Counted from the first letter of the stretch, positions 1 through 8,497 are shown. The stretch is 64,000 nt of DNA from Clostridiaceae bacterium Marseille-Q4149 (GCA_018228685.1 CP073691.1:1922001-1986000), one strand, 5' to 3'. Notes: generated by a model from the letters alone, not told the origin. Made by a program: numbers and translations.

Positions 1-171
1 CGACCACATATAGGCGTCGCCGGACACCGTAAACTCCTTGGGATAGCAATATTCCCGCATTCCATCCGGCGAGAAATCATCCAGCGCCGCGGCATTCCCG
101 GAACGGGGGTCTGCTTGCGGCTGAACGACCTCCCGGAGCCAGAGAAGAAAAGAAGGCTCCCCGGCGCTCAT
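1..171 (-). CDS. Hypothetical protein, N-terminal 57 residues only
   Basis: An open minus-strand frame starts at an ATG that overlaps the stop of the gene upstream (ATGA) and runs off the left edge of the window. The visible residues start MSAGEPSFLLWLRE and show no motif I recognise. The 4-base overlap implies translational coupling with the 79-residue protein before it, so it is very likely real and part of the same element operon. Confidence 0.6.
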   Translation of the reverse strand, partial: MSAGEPSFLLWLREVVQPQADPRSGNAAALDDFSPDGMREYCYPKEFTVSGDAYMWS

Positions 172-407
172 ACCGATTCCTCCGGCTTGCCGGCCCTTTC
201 ATAGTAGACCTTGCGAGTGCCGGCGCCGCGAACTTGGAAGATAAAACCGGGCACCATCTCAGCCAGCTTGTCAGCATACATCTTGGCGCGGTCACAATCT
301 GGGATCAGCATAGCATAAACCAGGCCGACTCCAACTTTCCCTTCATGCAAATTTATAGCGCCATAACAGCGGTCTCCAATTTTCTTCCCATAGACGATAT
401 AGTTCAT
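168..407 (-). CDS. Hypothetical 79-aa element protein
   Basis: This is a small basic protein with no signal peptide or membrane segment and no recognised motif. It follows the 146-codon gene at a gap of under 20 bases and overlaps the next gene by four bases, so it belongs to the same transcript. Its only support is operon position and clean coding appearance. The function is unknown. Confidence 0.55.
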   Translation of the reverse strand: MNYIVYGKKIGDRCYGAINLHEGKVGVGLVYAMLIPDCDRAKMYADKLAEMVPGFIFQVRGAGTRKVYYERAGKPEESV

Positions 408-425
408 CGGTTACCGCCCTTTCTG

Positions 426-863
426 TTAATACCAGATGAAAGTCTGGCCGCATAATGCCTGAATACGCTCCATGATGGTATCAACTTTCTTTTCAGATAA
501 GGGAATATCCGCATTATTCCAGTGCCGAATCAATTCTTCCAGTGTACGGTCTGGAGCTGATACACAGAAATCACAGCAAAAGTTATAGAGCGGCTGCCCG
601 GTATAGGCTTCAAAGACGCTTTCAGTACCATCAGCAATCCGCTGTCTCTGGTTCCCACTGTAGTTGATACGGCCTAAATAGGCGGTACCATAGCGTTCAC
701 GGTAGGCATCAATTATTTTGCGGTTTAAGTCATTGTAAGTATCATCGGCTTCATCAATCCTGAGATACCCTTCACGAGCGAGGGCATACTCCCGCTGCAC
801 TTGCAGGTAGTAGGAGAGGGCGTCCATGGGTTTCGGATCATGCGTGGGATGTTTTAGTTTCAT
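426..863 (-). CDS. Hypothetical 145-aa element protein
   Basis: The start is the ATG eight bases after a perfect AGGAGG; a TTG one codon upstream is also in frame but less likely. The protein is hydrophilic, with a Tyr/Arg-rich middle and a CCDFC cysteine cluster near residues 104-108 that could bind a metal. I do not recognise a family. A terminator-like hairpin ends immediately before the ribosome site, so expression may depend on readthrough of that hairpin. Confidence 0.65.
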   Translation of the reverse strand: MKLKHPTHDPKPMDALSYYLQVQREYALAREGYLRIDEADDTYNDLNRKIIDAYRERYGTAYLGRINYSGNQRQRIADGTESVFEAYTGQPLYNFCCDFCVSAPDRTLEELIRHWNNADIPLSEKKVDTIMERIQALCGQTFIWY

Positions 864-886
864 CAAAAAATCCTCCTAAAAAACAA

Positions 887-924
887 GGGACCGGCAAACA
901 GCAAATACGCTGTTTGTCGATCCC
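887..924 (-). terminator. Hairpin with U-tract abutting the next Shine-Dalgarno
   Basis: Read on the minus strand, a long GC-containing stem is followed by TTGTTTTTT, which runs straight into AGGAGG of the 145-aa gene. It has the form of an intrinsic terminator placed inside an operon. See the finding on intra-operon terminators. Confidence 0.7.
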
Positions 925-1036
925 TTTGTGATAGTGTCCCTTGCCAAATAGCAAGGCATTTGTCAAATAAGAAAAAGTGTAGAGTTTTATTTCTGTGGAG
1001 CAACATTGAAAGTATCAATGATACAATACTGGCAGA

Positions 1037-1426
1037 TCAATCAGAAAAATCTTTTAGGTGCTGAATGATCCATGCTTGCAGCTCGTGTTCTCCCGCACTG
1101 CCATTTGCAATAGAGATAAACATATCCGCAAGTTCGCCGGGCTTCAGTTCAAGAACATAGCCGTTCCATTTCAGCAGCAACTGCGTCATCATTGCGCCAA
1201 TCCGTTTGTTACCATCAAGAAAGGCATGATTGGAGGCCAGTCCAAACCCTATTCTGGCTATTTTCGCAAGGTCCGTTTCAAAAAGATCAAAACCGGCAAA
1301 GGTTTGCAACGGAGCATTGACTGCGGCTTCCAGACTATTTCGGTCCCGAATACCGTCCAACCCACCTGAAGCTTTGATGATCCTGCTATGGACGGCGATA
1401 ACATCTTCAACCGTCACCCAAATCAT
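1037..1426 (-). CDS. doc: Death-on-curing (Doc/Fic family) toxin
   Basis: The protein carries the Doc/Fic signature HAFLDGNKRIG (about residues 67-77). In this family the motif supplies the catalytic His, an acidic Mg-binding residue and the nucleotide-binding loop. Doc phosphorylates elongation factor Tu and stops translation. The length of 129 residues is normal for Doc. Its ATG overlaps the antitoxin stop by four bases (ATGA), so the pair is translationally coupled. The partner is RelB/DinJ-like rather than Phd, an unusual but known kind of mix. It probably stabilises the element by post-segregational killing. Confidence 0.9.
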   Translation of the reverse strand: MIWVTVEDVIAVHSRIIKASGGLDGIRDRNSLEAAVNAPLQTFAGFDLFETDLAKIARIGFGLASNHAFLDGNKRIGAMMTQLLLKWNGYVLELKPGELADMFISIANGSAGEHELQAWIIQHLKDFSD

Positions 1427-1674
1427 TCCGCCATCCTCTTATAGTCGTCAGCGAAAGAACTTAAAACCGCATCGGTATCCGCCAACATCTGCTCCCTTGA
1501 AATTTCTGCAGATGGTGTGTTAAGAGTTAAGGGAAACGGCATTCCATTATTGCGGACAAAGGCATTTGCAAAAATGTTGAATGCGGTGGATGTGGATATG
1601 CCCAGCTGCTCGCAGATGGCGGCCATTTGCGCTTTGACCTGACTATCTATTCTAAATGTCATATTGGTATCCAT
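1423..1674 (-). CDS. RelB/DinJ-family antitoxin
   Basis: The 83-residue protein starts MDTNMTFRID and reads as a ribbon-helix-helix domain (RIDSQVKAQMAAICEQLG..STAFNIF) typical of RelB/DinJ antitoxins, followed by a disordered acidic toxin-binding tail. It should neutralise the Doc toxin encoded directly after it and repress the operon promoter. A strong promoter with an inverted repeat across its -10 lies just upstream, as expected for autoregulation. Confidence 0.85.
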   Translation of the reverse strand: MDTNMTFRIDSQVKAQMAAICEQLGISTSTAFNIFANAFVRNNGMPFPLTLNTPSAEISREQMLADTDAVLSSFADDYKRMAE

Positions 1675-1692
1675 ATAATCGACCTCCTTGCA

Positions 1693-1726
1693 CTACAATT
1701 ATACTACATATCATGTGCAAATGCAA
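1693..1726 (-). promoter_or_regulatory. Toxin-antitoxin promoter with overlapping operator
   Basis: On the minus strand TTGCAT and TATAAT are separated by exactly 17 bp, followed within 25 bases by the antitoxin ribosome site. The inverted repeat TTGCAC...GTGCAA spans the -10 box and is a good candidate operator for the ribbon-helix-helix antitoxin. Confidence 0.75.
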
Positions 1727-1791
1727 CGAGTAGGATGCTTAATTGAAGAAGGCCACGGGAACCAATCGTCTTTGAGGGAGTGCTGTATCAT

Positions 1792-2340
1792 CTATGCGGC
1801 AGCTTCTGCAGGAGGCAGCTCGTTGATGATGGGAGCGGAAAGTAAAATGGCCGTTTCGGTATCTTCCATTAACAGCCACGCACCATCGCGCCAAACACAA
1901 GAAGTTGCCTTGTTGTAAATCTCCGGGACCTTATTGGGATCGTCGATGCACTCGCGGGTAACGAGCAGGCACATGTGATCGAGATAGAAATAGTGAAGAG
2001 ATTTTTCAATTTCCTCTCGTAAGGTATGGGCCAGGGCTGCAATTTCGTCCATATCCTGCCGTTGAAAAGCAGCCTCGGAAATCTTTTTCAGGCACTGTGT
2101 TTGCTGAATTGCTGCATCAATGTAGGTTTTGGCCTCGTCAAACAGGCTGCGCCGGATACGAATATCACATAGAGCTACATGGCGGGTGTATTCGGTGGCC
2201 GCTTTGCAGATTTGCCCCCGCAGTTCTTCATAAGGTTTTTGGTACTTTGTTTTCAGCACTTCCAGCGATACGACTTCCAGATTTCTCCGAAGGGTATCCA
2301 AATGAATTTCAAGTGCCTTGCGTAATTCTTTTTCGTCCAT
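1792..2340 (-). CDS. Hypothetical 182-aa helical protein
   Basis: The start is the ATG with GGAGG nearby, giving MDEKELRKALEIHLD. The sequence is rich in Leu, Glu, Lys and Arg and looks almost wholly alpha-helical, possibly coiled coil through residues 5-125. There is no signal peptide or membrane segment. I do not recognise a family. It lies in the accessory end of the conjugative element in the same orientation as its neighbours. Confidence 0.6.
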   Translation of the reverse strand: MDEKELRKALEIHLDTLRRNLEVVSLEVLKTKYQKPYEELRGQICKAATEYTRHVALCDIRIRRSLFDEAKTYIDAAIQQTQCLKKISEAAFQRQDMDEIAALAHTLREEIEKSLHYFYLDHMCLLVTRECIDDPNKVPEIYNKATSCVWRDGAWLLMEDTETAILLSAPIINELPPAEAAA

Positions 2341-2366
2341 AGTTTTCCTCCATTTCACAATAGAAA

Positions 2367-3236
2367 TTACTTTTGTGGGGATGCCTGCTGATCATCCTGT
2401 AAAATATCCTGTGCGGCCTTGGATACTGCATCCCAGTAACACTCCCAATAGGTATCGCAGAGATCCAGGTAGTGGCTGATGCGCCCTTTGATGTCCGCAT
2501 TGTGCAGCAGTTGTTTTTTCTGATCTTCTGTCAGAGCCAGATACTCCGGCAAAGCTTGAGCTTTATCAAGAAAATCCTCCCGTGCGCACTCATCTTCATA
2601 GACTGCCGCCACGGTGCGTATAAATTCAGGAGCCAGCGGCAGAGGCCGTTTTTCAATGGAGAGGTAAAAGTGGTTTTCGCAGTATTCCCCATCCAGATAG
2701 CACTCATAGCTTTCTGCGGTTTCTTCCTCTGCAAACTGACTCTTTTCACGCCATTTCTCAACGCAGCCGCTCTCCAGTTCGTTTTTCAGATCGTCATGAA
2801 ATTGCCGCTGGGCATCCATTAAATTAGTGAACGGAGCCTCATAAGAGCCAAATTCCCCGTCAGTGGCCCAGTGCGAGACGACGACATAAAGCGTACCTTG
2901 GGGATACGCCTGCTCGGGAACGGCCAGAGGCGTCAACATTTCAGGCGCCATGATGACCAGTTCCAGCCCTAAATCCTCCACACGCTTTGGCGCACCATAG
3001 AGCTCAGAAAAAGTCTGCTCCAGTGCGCGGCGGGCAGCGGAAAGGTACGGCGGGTCAAATTTACAATAGATGTCCGGCGTATCATTTTCAGTTTCCCGGT
3101 CATCATCCGTGCGAATTTCAAGGATGCGCCCGAAGAGCCCGCTGTACTCACTCGCTTCATTGGCGAGGACGCGGCTGCCTACTGTGTAGGTGATGTTCTC
3201 ATGTGAGAATTTCTCACCCGGTTTCTTATAAATCAT
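2367..3236 (-). CDS. Hypothetical 289-aa acidic element protein
   Basis: A longer open frame runs upstream to 3,338, but the first ATG with a good GGGAGG site gives MIYKKPGEKFSHENITY, so I use that start. The protein is acidic, soluble and without recognised catalytic motifs. Residues 1-60 suggest a small beta domain (TYTVGSRVLANEASEYSGLFGRI) and the rest is mixed. The roughly 260 bases upstream contain no gene, only an imperfect GC-rich hairpin near 3,370-3,400. Confidence 0.6.
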   Translation of the reverse strand: MIYKKPGEKFSHENITYTVGSRVLANEASEYSGLFGRILEIRTDDDRETENDTPDIYCKFDPPYLSAARRALEQTFSELYGAPKRVEDLGLELVIMAPEMLTPLAVPEQAYPQGTLYVVVSHWATDGEFGSYEAPFTNLMDAQRQFHDDLKNELESGCVEKWREKSQFAEEETAESYECYLDGEYCENHFYLSIEKRPLPLAPEFIRTVAAVYEDECAREDFLDKAQALPEYLALTEDQKKQLLHNADIKGRISHYLDLCDTYWECYWDAVSKAAQDILQDDQQASPQK

Positions 3237-3499
3237 AGTCCATTCCTCCCTTGATGGGGAAAAAGCAAGTCCCCTTGATTCATCAATAAATGTGCCTTTA
3301 TTATCCGCGTCGAAAATGACGGCACCGCTCGTAAACATGAAAATGAGCGGTGGAATAAAAGCGATATGCCTGCTGCTTTTTAGGCGGCAGCAGCCAACGG
3401 TGGATGGGCCGCTTGGCAGTACCGCAAACTGCAGGCTTTTGGCTTTTGAAGATTTCCATCATCCATATCCTCCTTGATAGACTGTACGCGAAATGGTGA

Positions 3500-3994
3500 T
3501 CACCCTTCCTCCATGTCCTCGCTGGCCTCGATGATACCGCGCTTCCGTTTCAGCTCCGCGATTTTTCGCTTCCACTCTTTCTGCGACTGCTCGGCCCGTG
3601 CCCGTTCCGCTTGCTGATCTTCCGGGGAGAGTGCAGAAAACTCCCACTCCCGGCGATCTGCGTCAATATCCGCCATGATGCGGCGCACCAGGCGCAGAGC
3701 CAGTTCGCTCTTTGTCGGCGGCAGCTGCTCCATGGCAGCCTGCCCCTGCTGAAAAAGAAGCCGGTACCGGTCGTATTGAGCCTCGGTGATGAAACCCCAT
3801 CCGAAGTCATCCTGGAGTTCCCGCTCGCTGTGGTATTGCATCACTTTCTCAAATTCAGCCTGCCGGACAGCGCCTTCTTTCTCCACCGTCCGGGCATATT
3901 TTGCTTCTATGCGGCGCAGATCTTCCAGCACCTTTGTACAGGCTGCCGCCTCCATCAAATAACCATGGTCCCGCAGTTTCAGATACCTACTCAT
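3500..3994 (-). CDS. Hypothetical 164-aa charged helical protein
   Basis: The ATG that follows GGAGG and overlaps the preceding stop by eight bases gives MSRYLKLRDHGYLMEA. The protein is strongly charged (runs of Glu, Arg and Lys) and predicted helical, with a lysine/arginine-rich end (KRKIAELKRKRG). No family is recognised. The overlap shows it is translated together with the zinc-ribbon protein upstream. Confidence 0.6.
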   Translation of the reverse strand: MSRYLKLRDHGYLMEAAACTKVLEDLRRIEAKYARTVEKEGAVRQAEFEKVMQYHSERELQDDFGWGFITEAQYDRYRLLFQQGQAAMEQLPPTKSELALRLVRRIMADIDADRREWEFSALSPEDQQAERARAEQSQKEWKRKIAELKRKRGIIEASEDMEEG

Positions 3995-4667
3995 CCAGCA
4001 CCTCCGTTTGCTCATCATCACAGCTTACCAAAGGGCAGGCGTAACTCTTATCAATGCTGGGCATGGTACAGCCCATATCAGGATCATGACAATCACAATT
4101 CAAGCAGGGAACCAGTGGCTCCGGCTGAAGCCGGATTCCCAAAACGATGAATTCACTCCATCTTCCGCAGTGTGGGCAGGGGATTGTCCCGTTGTACGCA
4201 TGGTCGATCTGCTCTTGTGTAACGGGGGAAATCTTATGGCAGCATTCGTTCCGCACATATACGATATGAGCGGCTCGCCAGACTTCTGGACGGTATCTCT
4301 TATTGAAAGGAAGGTAGCCGCCCCATTGCGGATTGTCGAAAACCCGATCAATGTGTAGCTGAAGGGCTTCTTTTCGCAGTTCAGTGGCTGATGCCCCGAT
4401 ATAATTGTGTTCGCTGCACCATTGGATCAGATGCTTTAGCAGATGTGTCTCCCCATCGCGTTCGATGACAGCCTCCGCCAGCCTGCACCAGTCCTTTTCT
4501 TCAATCTCTCCAAGATTGGTTTTTACACCGTCCCACGGCAAATGCTTTTTATCCCGGCCGGAGCCCGTGCTGTTACAGCGGAATACGCCATATTGCCAGC
4601 GAATATCCTCGTAGGTGATGGAAGAGAAGTCTACTCCACTGGGCAGATGATAGTCCACATATTTCAT
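3987..4667 (-). CDS. Zinc-ribbon-containing hypothetical protein
   Basis: The 226-residue protein ends in a cysteine-rich region with CPHCG and CLNCDC pairs (about residues 165-200), which looks like a zinc ribbon. The N-terminal part has no motif I know. The chosen ATG lies about 11 bases after GAGG; an upstream TTG three codons earlier is possible but too close to the ribosome site. It is coupled by overlap to the following gene. A DNA- or RNA-binding accessory role is a guess. Confidence 0.6.
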   Translation of the reverse strand: MKYVDYHLPSGVDFSSITYEDIRWQYGVFRCNSTGSGRDKKHLPWDGVKTNLGEIEEKDWCRLAEAVIERDGETHLLKHLIQWCSEHNYIGASATELRKEALQLHIDRVFDNPQWGGYLPFNKRYRPEVWRAAHIVYVRNECCHKISPVTQEQIDHAYNGTIPCPHCGRWSEFIVLGIRLQPEPLVPCLNCDCHDPDMGCTMPSIDKSYACPLVSCDDEQTEVLDE

Positions 4668-4711
4668 AATTTTCAATGCCTCATAATTTTCACGACTGGT
4701 CAGATCTTGTT

Positions 4712-5068
4712 TTACACAGTCTGACTGCTATTGTGAATCTCTCCGGTTTGCATGAGGCCAGCAGACGCATTGGTGTCTTGGCAGGGGCTGTCCGATGGAG
4801 GAATCTCGCCTCTCAAAACAAAAGGAAGAACTGCGTTCCAGCTGGTCAGGGGAACTGGATTGCCGTCTATTTCCCGCAGAGCCTCATCCATCCAGCACTT
4901 TTCGCAGATATATACATGAGCGTATCTGCTCAAACTGTTCAGGAAAAAATACAGCCCGGAGTATAATTCGTTGCGGCCGCACCGCGGGCAGAGAAGCTGC
5001 TGTTCCGTCTCCTGCAGAGGGCAAAGACGCTCAAGAAATCTCTTTGCTTCGTCTTCAGAAAGTTTCAT
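4712..5068 (-). CDS. Small zinc-ribbon protein
   Basis: The 118-residue protein contains CPRCG (about residues 27-31) and CEKCWMDEAL (about 55-64), a four-cysteine zinc ribbon. Similar small zinc-ribbon proteins are common among accessory genes of conjugative elements of gut Clostridia. There is no signal peptide. It lies between two other unrecognised genes of the same strand with short gaps. Confidence 0.65.
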   Translation of the reverse strand: MKLSEDEAKRFLERLCPLQETEQQLLCPRCGRNELYSGLYFFLNSLSRYAHVYICEKCWMDEALREIDGNPVPLTSWNAVLPFVLRGEIPPSDSPCQDTNASAGLMQTGEIHNSSQTV

Positions 5069-5098
5069 ATTGTGTCCTCCATTGCATTTCTTAAAATT

Positions 5099-5704
5099 TT
5101 ATTGGCACCAACTTGGCCGATGCCGGTATAAGGTCAAGCCTGTTATGCGATGGATCTCTTTGTCGTTGGTGACTTGAATGAATCCTTTTTTGCGGGCCAC
5201 AACCCTGACCTCCTCATTCATATCAAGACAAAATACTTGTTCCCCGTCCATCTTCCGGAGTTCTTGCGTGGTAAGGGGAACTTCAGCGGCAAATTTGTTT
5301 TCAGGCGGTATAAGCCCGGCTACCAGCATTTGTACTGCGGTCTGAAAACCGGACTCAAAAGCCTGCTCGGCCACAATGCTGCTGCACTCACCGGCGGCAA
5401 GCTGGTACGCTTCAAAGGCGGCCATGGCTTCCGGGGAATTGCCCATTTTCTGGCGCAGGAGTTCCTCTGCCATTGAAGCATTATGGTTAAGCTGCTTCTG
5501 GTGCTCGCTTTGTGTTTTGAACACGCTCGGCTCATAATCTCCATAGTAGAGATCATGAAGAAAATCAGGGTCAGCGACAAAATCGGCTGATAAGGACTGC
5601 TTGGGCGCAGACAGACTTTCGGCGATTCGTTCCAGAGCCTTGATAAGATTAGGCAGCTGGGAATTGAAAAATCTGCGGCCATATTCCGTTTCGTGCAAAT
5701 TCAA
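5099..5704 (-). CDS. Hypothetical 201-aa protein (DLYYG-type, DUF6809-like)
   Basis: Translation appears to start at a TTG about nine bases after GGAGG (MNLHETEYGRRFF). Residues 45-130 (FLHDLYYGDYEPS followed by a helical region) resemble small element-encoded proteins I associate with DUF6809; that link is from memory and tentative. No enzyme motif is present. A terminator-like hairpin with a short U-tract lies just upstream of its ribosome site. Confidence 0.6.
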   Translation of the reverse strand: MNLHETEYGRRFFNSQLPNLIKALERIAESLSAPKQSLSADFVADPDFLHDLYYGDYEPSVFKTQSEHQKQLNHNASMAEELLRQKMGNSPEAMAAFEAYQLAAGECSSIVAEQAFESGFQTAVQMLVAGLIPPENKFAAEVPLTTQELRKMDGEQVFCLDMNEEVRVVARKKGFIQVTNDKEIHRITGLTLYRHRPSWCQ

Positions 5705-5728
5705 AATTCGTCACCTCCATATAGAGAA

Positions 5729-5761
5729 AAACCGCCAGTGCCTTCGGGCCTGTAGCGGTTT
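5729..5761 (-). terminator. Hairpin with U-tract upstream of the 201-aa gene
   Basis: On the minus strand AAACCGC pairs with GCGGTTT around a CGAA-capped loop region and is followed by TTTTCTC. The ribosome site GGAGG comes about ten bases later. Confidence 0.6.
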
Positions 5762-5824
5762 ATGTGAGGCCCCAGAACAGGGACCGGCTTCTTGATTGTT
5801 CATGAGGACAAACCGCCTGCTCCT

Positions 5825-6595
5825 TTAGGCGGCAGAGGTATCTGTCCCTGCAAAGTCACAACATACGATTTCGCATATTGGCGCGGTGCAATGCCAGTCA
5901 TTTTTATAGTAGGCCGTGTCGATCCCTTGGTTAAACTCCAATAAAATCCCAGTCCTTTTTTCAAATGTTCTGGCACGCCCTTCCTGAAGCCAGCGATGGT
6001 CTTCCGTTCCGCTATATACGAATGGCGCGCTCATTTGCGGTATTATGAACGCACCTTCCTTTGCAATACGGGAGGCCGCCTCTATTACCATGTATTCAAA
6101 TTCGCCGCTCATGTAGCTTTTGCGGTAATTGTTTGCAATTCGACCAAACGGCGGATTTGCAATCGCGAAGTCAAATTGGCCCAAGAGGTCAGGCAGAAAG
6201 GGATCAAGAACATCCGCGCATATCCATGTGGCCTCTGGCACAACTTTTTTACCAACCTCAACATAGTGCGGATTCAGTTCTACACAGGTAATATCGGCAT
6301 AGCAGCGGCTACGGTCACTGCATTCCAGCTGTGCCGCATAGCTCAGTACGCCGATTCCAGCACACAGGTCGATAATTCTGATCGTCTTTCCGTATAGGCA
6401 CGGAATCTGGAGAGTAAAATCGTTGGCAAGTCCAAAAGGAGTAAAAAATGCACCGGACTTGCTATTGATGTGCTCCGCGTCTTCCCGGAAATTTTCAAAG
6501 ATAAAAAGCTTATCTTCGTGGGAAAGGTGTTCTTTCTGCAGGAGACAAACCGCCTGATCGTGGAGCTGAATTTCTCTTTTGGTCAGCTTACTCAT
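5825..6595 (-). CDS. N6-adenine DNA methyltransferase, orphan
   Basis: The ATG after GGAGG gives MSKLTKREIQLHDQ and a 256-residue protein. It has the SAM-binding motif I (DLCAGIGVLSY, near residue 80) and the catalytic NPPFG motif (near residue 155) of gamma-type amino-methyltransferases. An acidic motif (TCVELNPHYVEVG) follows motif I as expected. No restriction endonuclease or target-recognition gene is adjacent, so it is probably an orphan methylase that marks or protects the element, or modulates its regulation. The upstream extension of the open frame to 6,754 has no ribosome site. Confidence 0.85.
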   Translation of the reverse strand: MSKLTKREIQLHDQAVCLLQKEHLSHEDKLFIFENFREDAEHINSKSGAFFTPFGLANDFTLQIPCLYGKTIRIIDLCAGIGVLSYAAQLECSDRSRCYADITCVELNPHYVEVGKKVVPEATWICADVLDPFLPDLLGQFDFAIANPPFGRIANNYRKSYMSGEFEYMVIEAASRIAKEGAFIIPQMSAPFVYSGTEDHRWLQEGRARTFEKRTGILLEFNQGIDTAYYKNDWHCTAPICEIVCCDFAGTDTSAA

Positions 6596-6627
6596 GGGTA
6601 TCCTCCATTTATGTGGTTTGGTACAGT

Positions 6628-7083
6628 TTAGACAGTGAAACCTTCCATACTGCAGCGAAGAATGCAGTAGTCGGTCCGAAGGCTTTTCATGTGCCGCAGA
6701 ATATCTTCTTTGGACTGGTAGCCCTCCAAATTCAACACCTGCCGTTCTGGACACCCCTTCTCGCTGGTCAGGTTGCAGTACCAGTACCCGCTTTTGGTCT
6801 GGTAGACCTTCCGATTTCTCTTGTGACCGGGAATCGTGAGCGTCAAATGCAGACCGCCGACGCCATACTCTGCATGAACGAGCATAAAAGTCGCTTTATA
6901 CAGCTCGCGTTCTTCCTTTTCTACAAAACCGCAGAGGTCAGGCAGCCTGGGGCACCTTCCAGATGTGTGGGGCATATCGCGCCGATTCCGTTGGAATTTT
7001 CCCCGGCACCAGCAATCCCGCACCTCGCATTTTTCACAATCCACAGCGCCATGAAGCGGTGGGAAATAGTGTTGCTGCTCCAT
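6628..7083 (-). CDS. Hypothetical Cys-rich 151-aa protein
   Basis: The start is the ATG after AAGGAGG. Several cysteine pairs (CEKCEVRDCWC near residues 17-27, CPRLPDLC near 44-51, later CNL and CPE) suggest metal binding. The second half (LHLTLTIPGHKRNRKVYQ) may form a beta domain. The family is not recognised. It sits about a dozen bases after the DUF7659-like gene and shares its transcript. Confidence 0.6.
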   Translation of the reverse strand: MEQQHYFPPLHGAVDCEKCEVRDCWCRGKFQRNRRDMPHTSGRCPRLPDLCGFVEKEERELYKATFMLVHAEYGVGGLHLTLTIPGHKRNRKVYQTKSGYWYCNLTSEKGCPERQVLNLEGYQSKEDILRHMKSLRTDYCILRCSMEGFTV

Positions 7084-7095
7084 CACATGGCCTCC

Positions 7096-7536
7096 TTAAA
7101 AACAGTCATTCTGCATTACTTTTTGGCAGGCCAAGTCCAAACCAGCTTTCAGCTGAGGCATGGCCTCCATGTATTGGGGAGTGATACCCAGGGCATCAAG
7201 CGTGTCTTGAACATCGCCGGTATAGCCGTATTCGTGGTTGGAAAGTTCAGTCAGGAACATTTCATAAATGAAATTGTCTCCAGCTTTATCAGCGGCAATG
7301 GCCTCCTCAAGCTCCTTGCGGTGCCGGGCAAACATTTCATGCAGCTTCGGCGCATCGCTTTTGCGGTAAAATCCACCGGTGCCAGCGATCGCATACACCT
7401 GATTCATGTCGGAAGGGCGCAGGCCGAGCCGGCGCATTCCCTCTGCGAACTGCTGTTGATCGAACGCAAAAAACATGGGAAAGGCGTTGACTTCCTCCTG
7501 CTGGCGATTCCGCAGCTCCTGATATTGGTTTTTCAT
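7096..7536 (-). CDS. DUF7659-like element protein
   Basis: The true start is the ATG after AAGGAGG, giving MKNQYQELRNRQQEEVNAFP. The pattern EVNAFPMFFAF...EGMRRLGL...FIYEMFLTELSNHEYGYTGD is familiar from small proteins found repeatedly in conjugative elements of Bacteroidetes and Firmicutes that I know as DUF7659; the label is from memory. The biochemical role is unknown. Its start codon nearly abuts the stop of the 56-aa gene before it. Confidence 0.7.
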   Translation of the reverse strand: MKNQYQELRNRQQEEVNAFPMFFAFDQQQFAEGMRRLGLRPSDMNQVYAIAGTGGFYRKSDAPKLHEMFARHRKELEEAIAADKAGDNFIYEMFLTELSNHEYGYTGDVQDTLDALGITPQYMEAMPQLKAGLDLACQKVMQNDCF

Positions 7537-7537
7537 A

Positions 7538-7708
7538 TTATGCGGCCTCCTTTTTCCTCTGCTGTACAGATAGCCTGACACGCCATTCTTCTGGACGGGG
7601 CTGACTGCGGCAAATCCGTTCTAAAAGGTCTTTATTCGCACAAACAGCATATTGCTTCCACTGAGGCCCTGGCCCTTGACGGGTCAGGTGCTCCAAGGCA
7701 TACATCAT
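7538..7708 (-). CDS. Small 56-aa hypothetical protein
   Basis: A short complete frame starts MMYALEHLTRQGPGPQ and ends RKKEAA, filling the gap between the YkgJ-like gene and the DUF7659-like gene. It begins 9 bases after the previous stop and ends one base before the next ATG. The ribosome site of the next gene (AAGGAGG) lies inside its last codons. Such tight packing argues that it is a real gene. No family is recognised. Confidence 0.55.
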   Translation of the reverse strand: MMYALEHLTRQGPGPQWKQYAVCANKDLLERICRSQPRPEEWRVRLSVQQRKKEAA

Positions 7709-7717
7709 CACAGCACC

Positions 7718-8401
7718 CTACCTTTCCACCTCGAATTGCCGAAGCTTTTCTAACAGCAGGCGGGTGTTCTGCGCGTATTGCTCAAGGAACGGCTGATCCA
7801 AATCGAAGTTATAATATCGGTAAAACAGCACTTGGAAGGTCATCTGTTTGCATAGTTCCGGAGAGATCGAGCGCATCCGCTTACCGATTTCCGTGATAGC
7901 GGCATATTCCTGTTTCAAATACTCTTTCTCCACTCTGGGGAAATTGCGATAAAACCAGTCTTTGACGGAAACCTTTCCGCCGTTGAAATGATACTGCTGA
8001 TTGCGGTCAAAGCAGAGGCAGTATTCAAAATCACGGCCCCGCTCGCCGGGTCCTACAGAAAAGGGATAGAGCCGGCAGGTCCGTGGGCGTGCCTCGTAGA
8101 TGCTGCACAACCCATCCTTCAGGAAAATACAGGAATCGTCCGGCCCCGTGGTTTTCAGCATGAAGATGGGAAAGCACTCTTGGGTCAGCGGCATAGGCTC
8201 GCAGTATCGGGTCAACACATCGTCTATAGTGCAGATGTTGGGATCACAGCCACGCAAATAGTTTGCCAACCGGTAGGCATCCAGGCTCTCCACCATCAAA
8301 CTATCCTTGATATGACGGCAGCATTGTCCACACCTGCGGCACTGGTAGTCCACACAGTCTTTGGCATGAACGGACACTACTATTGTTTTTTGATCATCCA
8401 T
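7718..8401 (-). CDS. YkgJ-family cysteine-cluster protein
   Basis: The protein has the CRRCGQCCRH cluster near residue 22 and a second set CIFLKDGLCSIYEARPRTC (about 85-105). This is the cysteine pattern of the YkgJ/CxxCxxCC family, thought to bind zinc or an iron-sulfur cluster. The start MDDQKTIVVSV is chosen because a terminator-like hairpin and then CGGAGG lie directly before it; the longer open frame to 8,464 would read through the hairpin. The role in the element is unknown. Confidence 0.8.
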   Translation of the reverse strand: MDDQKTIVVSVHAKDCVDYQCRRCGQCCRHIKDSLMVESLDAYRLANYLRGCDPNICTIDDVLTRYCEPMPLTQECFPIFMLKTTGPDDSCIFLKDGLCSIYEARPRTCRLYPFSVGPGERGRDFEYCLCFDRNQQYHFNGGKVSVKDWFYRNFPRVEKEYLKQEYAAITEIGKRMRSISPELCKQMTFQVLFYRYYNFDLDQPFLEQYAQNTRLLLEKLRQFEVER

Positions 8402-8419
8402 GACAATCCTCCGAAAAAA

Positions 8420-8448
8420 GGGCCGTGGCGGGAAATCCGTCACGGCCC
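8420..8448 (-). terminator. Terminator-like hairpin fused to the ribosome site of the YkgJ gene
   Basis: GGGCCGTGACGG pairs with CCGCCACGGCCC on the minus strand, followed by TTTTTT and at once by CGGAGG. This is the clearest example of a U-tract touching a Shine-Dalgarno in the element. Confidence 0.8.
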
Positions 8449-8497
8449 AAAACATATAGGACAAGCTCTGTTGTCCCGGTATCTTCTTACAACCGCT

